Below, one piece after another: positions 55,412-62,093 of a stretch of 64,000 bases of DNA. The number at the start of each line of letters is the position of its first letter. The stretch's first letter is position 1. Origin of the DNA: Affinirhizobium straminoryzae (GTDB lineage: Bacteria > Pseudomonadota > Alphaproteobacteria > Rhizobiales > Rhizobiaceae); the NCBI RefSeq assembly GCF_007004135.1, contig NZ_VJMG01000004.1, positions 84,312-148,311 of the forward strand. The letters are read 5' to 3'. Position numbers and translations under genes: made by a program. The notes beneath the pieces are model-generated. The model saw only the letters and a list, made by a program, of their open reading frames with translations. It did not search any database and was not told where the DNA came from.

Positions 55412-56029
55412 TTAATCTTGGCGGTCCCAGCTGCCGATGCCACGCACGATCAGCCGGGTGATGAAGCGGCTGGTGTCATCGATATCCAGCGGCTGGCCAT
55501 TGCGGGACTGCAGCAGCACTTCCAGCGCATTCGCCACGATGAGACAGGCGGCTTGCGTGCGTTCACTGGCCGAGAGCGTCGCTGCGGGCATGACCCGGAC
55601 CATATCTCTTTCAATATCACTTAACAGGCCACCGGTGCTCGTGAGCGTGAACAGGCGAGACCGGATATGGTGCTGGTTGAGGGCGCAGAAATCGAGCGCG
55701 CCATCCAGCCCGAGGATGAATTCGAGAAAGCCGCGATAGCTCTGGGCCAGCATCGGCTCGATCTCGCTTTCGTGGGCACGGGCTTCACCGCTCAGGCTGC
55801 GGATCTGGTCGGCGAGATCATCGAGGATTTCGTGGAAGACCGCCTCGCGGGTCCCATAGTAGTTATAGAAGGTTCCGATGGAAACGCCGCTGGCCGCAAC
55901 GATGTCGCGCACGGTGGAGGCGTCGAGACCCTTTGTGGCAAACACGGTCCAGGCCGCCGCCTTGATGGCCTCCCTGTTGCGCTGTCGGTTCTCCTCGCGC
56001 TTGCTGCCGGACCTGCGCTCCATCTCCAT
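55412..56029 (-). CDS. TetR family regulator
   Basis: Regulator of about 205 residues. The TetR helix-turn-helix reads AAAWTVFATKGLDASTVRDI then GVSIGTFYNYYGTREAVFHE. The ATG at 56029 has GAGG 5 bases upstream and is preferred because an earlier ATG would overlap the -10 box of the promoter. It lies upstream of and in the same direction as the GMC-aldehyde dehydrogenase pair, which it probably represses. Confidence 0.87.
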   Translation of the reverse strand: MEMERRSGSKREENRQRNREAIKAAAWTVFATKGLDASTVRDIVAASGVSIGTFYNYYGTREAVFHEILDDLADQIRSLSGEARAHESEIEPMLAQSYRGFLEFILGLDGALDFCALNQHHIRSRLFTLTSTGGLLSDIERDMVRVMPAATLSASERTQAACLIVANALEVLLQSRNGQPLDIDDTSRFITRLIVRGIGSWDRQD

Positions 56030-56078
56030 GCCGACCTCATTCCTTGCCGGATTGCGCCTCTCCCGCGCGCTCCCATCC

Positions 56079-56105
56079 ATTATAAGGAACAGCAATATTT
56101 GGCAA
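56079..56105 (-). promoter_or_regulatory. tetR promoter
   Basis: Minus strand: TTGCCA (56105-56100), 15-base spacer, perfect TATAAT (56084-56079). The short spacer is unusual. It supports the downstream choice of tetR start. Confidence 0.5.
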
Positions 56106-56116
56106 AGGGGATCCTG

Positions 56117-56566
56117 TCACAGTCTCGCGCGCGTGCTGCGGGGCGTCGCCAGAAGCAGGTTGGTTTCGCTTGCCGTGATGCCGGGCACCAGACGGATACG
56201 CCGCAGCACCGCATCAAGTTCCGCAAGGCTTGCGGCCCCCAGTTCCGCAATGAGGTCCCAGCGGCCATTGGTGGTGTGAATCTCGGACACTTCCGGAAAT
56301 CCGCCGAGCGCATTGATGACCCGATCCGTCACACGCCCCTCGATCTCGATCATCATGATGCCACGCACCGGCAGATCCACCGCATCAGCCCGCAGGATGA
56401 CGGTATAGCCAAGAATGCGGCCGCTCGCCTCCAACCGCTCCATCCGCGCCCGCACGGTGGCGCGCGAAACGCCGAGCGCAATCGCGAGATCCGACACGCT
56501 GCGCCGCGCATCATGGCGGAGCAAGGTGATCAGTCGTGTGTCCAGATCGTCCAACCCGTTCCCCAT
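56117..56566 (-). CDS. Lrp/AsnC family regulator
   Basis: Amino-acid-responsive regulator of 149 residues. The helix-turn-helix reads LDTRLITLLRHDARRSVSDL then GVSRATVRARMERLEASGRI, and the RAM domain has IEGRVTDRVINALGGFPEVS. It is divergent from the arginase-ornithine cyclodeaminase genes and is the likely activator of them in response to arginine or ornithine, as for similar rhizobial systems. ATG at 56566; seven upstream residues are possible. Confidence 0.88.
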   Translation of the reverse strand: MGNGLDDLDTRLITLLRHDARRSVSDLAIALGVSRATVRARMERLEASGRILGYTVILRADAVDLPVRGIMMIEIEGRVTDRVINALGGFPEVSEIHTTNGRWDLIAELGAASLAELDAVLRRIRLVPGITASETNLLLATPRSTRARL

Positions 56567-56588
56567 TCTGGCAGAAATAACTGCCACA

Positions 56589-56619
56589 TTGATAAGCTAT
56601 ACTGCTGAAATTGACAATT
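56589..56619. promoter_or_regulatory. lrp promoter and symmetric element
   Basis: Minus strand: TTGTCA (56617-56612), 17-base spacer, TATCAA (56594-56589). The symmetric AATTG-A-CAATT (56609-56619) overlaps the -35 box and may be an Lrp site shared by lrp and arginase. The arginase promoter itself was not resolved. Confidence 0.45.
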
Positions 56620-56675
56620 CACAGACTTCGAATTGCCACCCCACCATGGTTTCCTGTTCAGGAAGGAGATTGCCC

Positions 56676-57596
56676 ATGCATTGCAAACTGATCGGCGTTC
56701 CGTTGCAGGACGGCGCTTCGCAGCTCGGCTGCGAGATGGGACCGAGCGCGCTGCGCACCGCCGGCATCGTCACCGCGTTGAGCGAGCTCGGCCACACGGT
56801 GTCGGACCTCGGCAATCTCGCGCCCCTCAGCGTCGATCCGCCGGCCCACCCGAACGCCACCGTGCGCAACCTGCCCCTCATCCGCGGCTGGATCGAAGCC
56901 ATTGCCGAGGCCGCCTATCGCGAGAGCGTCGATGGCATGCCGATCTTCCTCGGCGGCGACCATGCGCTTTCGGCGGGCTCCGTCAGCGGTATTGCCCGGC
57001 GGGCTACCGAGGAGGGACGGCCTCTCTTCGTGCTCTGGCTCGATGCGCATACGGATTTCCATACACTGGACAGCACGCGAAGCGGCAATCTGCATGGCGT
57101 GCCGGTTGCCTATTTCACCGGGCAACCCGGCTTCTCACCCTATTTGCCGGATCTTGCCGCCACCGTACCCGCCACCCATGTCTGCATGATCGGCATCCGC
57201 AGCGTTGATCCCGCCGAACGGGCAGCCCTTGCCCGCACGGAGGTGACCGTCCACGACATGCGCGCCATCGATGAGCATGGGGTGGCCGCCCTGCTGCGCG
57301 GCTTCCTGGCCGAGGTCAGCGCCGCCAACGGCCTGCTGCATGTGAGCCTCGACGTGGATTTCCTCGATCCCGCGGTCGGACCTGCGGTCGGAACCACCGT
57401 GCCGGGCGGCGCAACCTTCCGCGAAGCGCATCTCGTGATGGAAATGCTGCATGACAGCGGCCTCGTGACCAGCCTCGACCTGGTGGAACTCAACCCCTTC
57501 CTCGATGAGCGCGGCCGCACCGCCATCCTGCTGGTGGATCTCACCGCAAGCCTGATGGGCCGCAAGGTCATGGATCGCCCCACCCGAAGTTACTGA
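56676..57596 (+). CDS. rocF: Arginase
   Basis: Manganese enzyme of 306 residues hydrolysing arginine to ornithine and urea. The metal-binding motifs are present: GGDHALSAG, LDAHTDFHT and SLDVDFLDPAVGPAVGTTVP. AAGGAG lies 7 bases before the ATG at 56676; the longer frame upstream overlaps lrp and was rejected. It is followed after 24 bases by ornithine cyclodeaminase, giving arginine to proline plus ammonia. Confidence 0.93.
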   Translation: MHCKLIGVPLQDGASQLGCEMGPSALRTAGIVTALSELGHTVSDLGNLAPLSVDPPAHPNATVRNLPLIRGWIEAIAEAAYRESVDGMPIFLGGDHALSAGSVSGIARRATEEGRPLFVLWLDAHTDFHTLDSTRSGNLHGVPVAYFTGQPGFSPYLPDLAATVPATHVCMIGIRSVDPAERAALARTEVTVHDMRAIDEHGVAALLRGFLAEVSAANGLLHVSLDVDFLDPAVGPAVGTTVPGGATFREAHLVMEMLHDSGLVTSLDLVELNPFLDERGRTAILLVDLTASLMGRKVMDRPTRSY

Positions 57597-57620
57597 AACC
57601 CGAAGCCCCTGGGAGACATC

Positions 57621-58688
57621 ATGCCTGAGAACCTGAACCTCGTTCCCTTCGTCAGCGTCGAAGCCATGATGGACCTTGTGCTGTCGATCGGCACGGAACG
57701 GTTCCTGCGGGAACTCGCTGGTTACATCGAGGCGGATTTTCACCGTTGGGAAAGTTTCGACAAGACGCCGCGCGTCGCCTCCCATTCCCGCGACGGTGTG
57801 ATCGAACTGATGCCGACCAGCGATGGCCGGCTCTACGGCTTCAAATATGTCAACGGCCATCCGAAGAACACCAAAAGCGGCCGCCAGACGGTGACCGCCT
57901 TCGGCGTTCTCTCAGACGTCGACAGCGGCTATCCGGTGCTTCTCTCGGAAATGACCATCCTGACGGCGCTGCGCACAGCGGCCACCTCGGCGGTGGCGGC
58001 ACGCCATCTTGCCCGCAGCAATGCCCGCTGCATGGCGCTGATCGGAAACGGGGCGCAGAGCGAATTCCAGGCGCTCGCCTTCAAGGCGCTGCTCGGTGTC
58101 GACCGGCTGCGTCTCCATGACATCGACCCGGCGGCCAGCCGACGCTGCCGCGACAACCTCTCCGCGCTCGGCTTCTCGATCGAGATCTGCGGCTCGGCGG
58201 AACAGGCCGTGGAAGGTGCCGACATCGTGACCACCGTCACCGCCGACAAGCAGAACGCGACCATTCTGACCGACAACATGATCGGCGCCGGCATGCACAT
58301 CAACGCGGTCGGTGGCGATTGCCCCGGGAAGACGGAACTGCACCGGGACATTCTGCTGCGCTCGGACATTTTTGTCGAGTTTCCCCCGCAGACCCGGATC
58401 GAGGGCGAAATCCAGCAGCTCGACAAGGATCACCCCGTGACCGAACTCTGGCGGGTCATTGCAGGCAGCGCGCCGGGCCGCACGCGGGCAGACCAGATCA
58501 CGCTGTTCGACAGCGTCGGCTTCGCAACGGAGGATTTTTCAGCGCTGCGCTATGTGCGCGACAAGCTCAGCGAAACCGGGCGCTTCGACACGCTCGACCT
58601 GCTCGCCGATCCCGACGAGCCGCGCGATCTGTTCGGCATGCTGCTCAGACGACAGGCGCTGACGCAGCAGGCTGCGGCGCCTCAATAG
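57621..58688 (+). CDS. ocd: Ornithine cyclodeaminase
   Basis: NAD-dependent mu-crystallin-family enzyme of 355 residues converting ornithine to proline and ammonia. It shows LMPTSDGRLYGFKYVNGHPK, the Rossmann part ALIGNGAQSEFQALAFKALL and the catalytic-region segment GAGMHINAVGGDCPGKTELH, with the conserved Asp in GGDCPGKTEL. It is co-directional with arginase, as in Agrobacterium arginine catabolism. Its stop overlaps the convergent aldolase stop by seven bases. Confidence 0.93.
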   Translation: MPENLNLVPFVSVEAMMDLVLSIGTERFLRELAGYIEADFHRWESFDKTPRVASHSRDGVIELMPTSDGRLYGFKYVNGHPKNTKSGRQTVTAFGVLSDVDSGYPVLLSEMTILTALRTAATSAVAARHLARSNARCMALIGNGAQSEFQALAFKALLGVDRLRLHDIDPAASRRCRDNLSALGFSIEICGSAEQAVEGADIVTTVTADKQNATILTDNMIGAGMHINAVGGDCPGKTELHRDILLRSDIFVEFPPQTRIEGEIQQLDKDHPVTELWRVIAGSAPGRTRADQITLFDSVGFATEDFSALRYVRDKLSETGRFDTLDLLADPDEPRDLFGMLLRRQALTQQAAAPQ

Positions 58689-59503
58689 GAACTGGCATTC
58701 ACCACGGGCGGTGCCTCGCCGCGGGCGCGGGCCTCCTGGATGGTGCGGTATTCCGCCATGGCCGCAAATCCGGCGTCTCTGAGCAGCGCCACGTCATAGG
58801 GGCCGGGAATGAATCGGTAGCCGCGCTCCAGCAGTTCATGCACGTTGGCCCCGGCATTCGGTACCGTACCCATAACCTTGCCGGCGGCGAGAATCTCGCG
58901 TTCGGCGCGACGCGCCAGCGCCTGCACTTCCGGATGACCGGTCTGGCCCAGCCGACCGATAGAGCCGGCCAGATCGTTGATGCCGATGAAGATCACGTCG
59001 GCGCCCTCGATGGCGGCAATCTCGGCAGCATGTTCCACCGCCGTGTAGGATTCGAGCTGCAGGATGACCAGCATGTTGGCATTGGCCTTTTCCACATAGC
59101 CCGGCTCGGTGCCATAGCTGGAGGCGCGGACCACGCTTGCCGCATAGCCGCGAATGCCCTGCGGCGGGTAAAGGCAGGCCTTCACCGCATCGCGTCCGGC
59201 CTCCGGCGTATCGACGGAGGGGATCATCACCGATTGCGCACCCGCATCGATGACGCGCTTCAGGAAGACATGATCGTTCCAAGGCACGCGCACCACAGCC
59301 GGCGTCGGGGTGGTCTCGATGGCTCTCAGCGCCTCGGTGATTTCCCGGGTTTCGCCCGCCCCGTGCTCGTGATCGGAAAGCAGGAAGTCGAAGCCGAGAT
59401 GGCCGAGGATCTCGGCATTGGTCGGCGTGCCGCCGCCAACCCAGCAGCCAAAGGCGGTTTCGCCAGCGAGCAGCCGGGCTTTCAGGTGATTGGGCTTGAA
59501 CAT
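58682..59503 (-). CDS. HpcH/HpaI family aldolase
   Basis: Metal-dependent class II pyruvate aldolase of 273 residues. Motifs include FGCWVGGGTPTNAEILGHLG, the catalytic-region FLLSDHEHGAGE, the metal ligand Glu in LQLESYTAVEHA and Asp in FIGINDLAGSIG. It could cleave a 4-hydroxy-2-oxo acid to pyruvate and an aldehyde; substrate not known. The ATG at 59503 has AGGAG 6 bases upstream. No operon partner is certain; the glycerol kinase gene begins its stop 93 bases upstream. Confidence 0.88.
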   Translation of the reverse strand: MFKPNHLKARLLAGETAFGCWVGGGTPTNAEILGHLGFDFLLSDHEHGAGETREITEALRAIETTPTPAVVRVPWNDHVFLKRVIDAGAQSVMIPSVDTPEAGRDAVKACLYPPQGIRGYAASVVRASSYGTEPGYVEKANANMLVILQLESYTAVEHAAEIAAIEGADVIFIGINDLAGSIGRLGQTGHPEVQALARRAEREILAAGKVMGTVPNAGANVHELLERGYRFIPGPYDVALLRDAGFAAMAEYRTIQEARARGEAPPVVNASSY

Positions 59504-59596
59504 CGAACACTCCTGCAGACAAACGGGCCCGGCCAGACGACCGGGCAACGGACCGGCGAACCATAGCCCCGCGAACGGCGCTCGCCTATCCCCCGT

Positions 59597-61090
59597 TTAC
59601 TTGCCGAAGCCGAGTGTCGCGCGCACGGCGGAATCCCAGCCGGTCAGCAGGTCCGCGCGCTCGCTCGACGCCATGGAGGGCACGAACTGCCGTTCCAGAT
59701 GCCATTCGGCGGCAAAACCGTCGCGATCCGGCCAGATGCCGGCGCCGTGGCCGGCAAGCCAGGCAGCCCCGAGCGCGGTGACTTCCGTCGAGGCGGAGCG
59801 ATCGACGGCAACGCCCAGAATGTCGGCCAGCCGCTGCATCGTCCAGTCATTGGCCGACATGCCGCCATCGACACGCAGCAGCATATCGGCATTGCCCGGC
59901 CAGTCCTTGCGCATCGCGCCGAGCAGATCGCGGGTCTGGAAGCAGACCGATTCGAGCGCCGCGCGGGCAAATTCCGCAGGGCCGGTGTTGCGCGTCATGC
60001 CGAACATCGCGCCACGTGCCTCCGCATCCCACCAGGGCGCGCCGAGGCCGGTGAAGGCGGGCACCAGATAAACGCGCTGGCCGGGATCGGCCTTGGCGGC
60101 AAGCTCGGCGGTCTCGGAGGCCTTGCCGATCATCTTCAGCCCGTCGCGCAGCCATTGGACAGCCGCGCCTGCGATGAAGATCGATCCTTCCAGCGCATAA
60201 TGGATCTCGCCGTTCAGGCGATAGGCGATGGTGGTGAGCAGGCGGTTCTTCGAGGCCACACGGTCGGCGCCGGTGTTCAGCAGGGCAAAGCAGCCGGTGC
60301 CATAGGTGGATTTCATCATGCCCGGCGTGAAGCAGGCCTGGCCGATCACTGCCGCCTGCTGGTCGCCAGCAACGCCGCGGATGGCGATCGCACCGCCGAA
60401 GATCTCCGGATCCGTCTCGCCGAAACCGTCGATATTGCTCAGGATTTCCGGCAGCATGCTGCGCGGAATGTTGAACAGTTTCAGCAGGTCCTCGTCCCAG
60501 TCGGCGGTGCCGATATTGCACAGCATGGTGCGCGACGCGTTGGTGACGTCGATCACATGCCGCCGCCCGCCGGTCAGCTTGTAGATCAGCCAACTGTCAA
60601 CCGTGCCGAAAGCGAGATGCCCCTGTTCGGCGGCTACGCGCGCGCCGGGAACGTTGTCCAGCAGCCAGGCCACCTTGGTGGCGGAGAAATAGGGATCGAT
60701 CAGCAGGCCGGTACGTTCCGCAACCAGATCGGAATGGCCGGCCGCGCGCAGCTCCGCACACCGTTCGGAGGTGCGACGATCCTGCCAGACGATCGCCCTG
60801 TGGATCGCCTTGCCGGTGCGGCGGTCCCAGACGAGCGCCGTTTCGCGCTGGTTGGTGATGCCGATCGCCGCGATCTGCGCTGCGGTCACACCGGCGGCTG
60901 CCATCGCCTTGCGGGCCGTTTCCACCGTCGTCGTCCACAGGTCTTCGGCCTCATGTTCCACCCAGCCCGATTGCGGAAAATGCTGGGGGAATTCCTGCTG
61001 GCCAGCGCCGCGGCTCTTGTAGGTGCGGTCGAAGATGATCGAGCGGGTAGAGGTGGTCCCCTGGTCGATCGAGAGAATGAAGTCCTTCAT
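59597..61090 (-). CDS. glpK: Glycerol kinase
   Basis: FGGY kinase of 497 residues making sn-glycerol 3-phosphate. The N-terminal [47 protein letters not shown] and [20 protein letters not shown] segments are typical GlpK. No other glp genes are near. It lies downstream of, and in the same direction as, a sulfoquinovosidase and an exporter gene. The glycoside substrate of a sulfoquinovosidase releases glycerol, so a functional link is plausible but inferred. Confidence 0.93.
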   Translation of the reverse strand: MKDFILSIDQGTTSTRSIIFDRTYKSRGAGQQEFPQHFPQSGWVEHEAEDLWTTTVETARKAMAAAGVTAAQIAAIGITNQRETALVWDRRTGKAIHRAIVWQDRRTSERCAELRAAGHSDLVAERTGLLIDPYFSATKVAWLLDNVPGARVAAEQGHLAFGTVDSWLIYKLTGGRRHVIDVTNASRTMLCNIGTADWDEDLLKLFNIPRSMLPEILSNIDGFGETDPEIFGGAIAIRGVAGDQQAAVIGQACFTPGMMKSTYGTGCFALLNTGADRVASKNRLLTTIAYRLNGEIHYALEGSIFIAGAAVQWLRDGLKMIGKASETAELAAKADPGQRVYLVPAFTGLGAPWWDAEARGAMFGMTRNTGPAEFARAALESVCFQTRDLLGAMRKDWPGNADMLLRVDGGMSANDWTMQRLADILGVAVDRSASTEVTALGAAWLAGHGAGIWPDRDGFAAEWHLERQFVPSMASSERADLLTGWDSAVRATLGFGK

Positions 61091-61131
61091 GCGGCAGATC
61101 CCGTTTCCGTCATGGCATTCAGATCATGGGC

Positions 61132-61153
61132 GCCGGCCATCGATGCGGCCGGC
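61132..61153. repeat. Inverted repeat upstream of glpK
   Basis: GCCGGCC / GGCCGGC arms with an 8-base loop, 42 bases before the glpK start. No T tract. The 230-base gap 61091-61320 holds nothing else recognisable; glpK may have its own promoter here. Confidence 0.35.
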
Positions 61154-61320
61154 ATGTCAAGGCCGGGAAGAGGCGATCAAGCCGGACGATCCGCGCAAGG
61201 CGGCCTCACCGCCCCCGTGGTCACACCGGTCCTTTCTCGCAGTCTCCTCCCGATATCCGGCCTCTTGGTATCACAGTTGGCGCCCGTTCGAAGCCCCTTT
61301 TGCAGACGTCCAAACGCTGC

Positions 61321-62091
61321 TCACCCGTGCCCGGCCGCGAGCTTCAGAATGGCGGGTACCGCCAGCGAAAGACCGGAGAGAAACAGCAGAAGAAAGGCAA
61401 GGCGACGCATGGCCAGTGGCGAAAGCGGCGGCGGATAGCGCCTGGCCGCCCAGGTGGCCAGCATCACGACCGGAATCGCCAGCAGGCCCCACCAGAAACC
61501 GGAGGTGGGCCATTGCCCCGCACCGGCCACCATCACAAGCCGGATCGCCGCATTGATGGCAAAGATCGCCACCAGCGTCTCACGCACCGAGGCGGGCCTC
61601 AGCGGCTGGCGATAGAAGTGATAGATCAGCGGCGGCCCGGCCGTGGAAAACAACCCGCCCATCACGCCCGCCACCGCACCGAACCCGGCAAAGGAAAGCG
61701 GTCCGGACATTGTCTCGAGCGGCGCCGGCTTCAGGGACAGCTGGATGCTGGAGAGCACGATTACCACGCCCAGCACCACCTTCAGCCAATCGAGCGAGGC
61801 AGACGCCATCAGGTTCAGCACGACATAGCCCAGGCCGAGAAACAGCAGGCTGGCGGCAAGCGCCGGCGCGAACTGGCGAAAGGCGATGTCCCGCCAGCCC
61901 TTGGCCAGCACCTGCGCCGCATTGACGATGACCAGAATGCTGACCAGCACCGCCGCATCGGGAAGCGCAATGACGCCGCTCAAGCCTACACCACCCATCA
62001 TGATGAGACCGAGGGCAAATCCCGTCAGCGTCTGGGTATAGGCGGCAAAACCGGCGATCGTGAGCAGGATGGCGAGACTGCCAGGCGCCAT
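61321..62091 (-). CDS. TauE/SafE (TSUP) family anion exporter, SmoD-like
   Basis: Integral membrane protein of 256 residues with about seven to eight hydrophobic segments and the TSUP pattern: FAAYTQTLTGFALGLIMMGG near the start and GAVAGVMGGLFSTAGPPLIY in the second half. TSUP proteins export sulfite or organosulfonates. It starts two bases after the sulfoquinovosidase stop, so the pair is co-expressed. In Agrobacterium the sulfoquinovose monooxygenase locus carries such an exporter for sulfite; in sulfo-Entner-Doudoroff loci it would export sulfolactate. Confidence 0.85.
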   Translation of the reverse strand: MAPGSLAILLTIAGFAAYTQTLTGFALGLIMMGGVGLSGVIALPDAAVLVSILVIVNAAQVLAKGWRDIAFRQFAPALAASLLFLGLGYVVLNLMASASLDWLKVVLGVVIVLSSIQLSLKPAPLETMSGPLSFAGFGAVAGVMGGLFSTAGPPLIYHFYRQPLRPASVRETLVAIFAINAAIRLVMVAGAGQWPTSGFWWGLLAIPVVMLATWAARRYPPPLSPLAMRRLAFLLLFLSGLSLAVPAILKLAAGHG

Positions 62092-62093
62092 GG

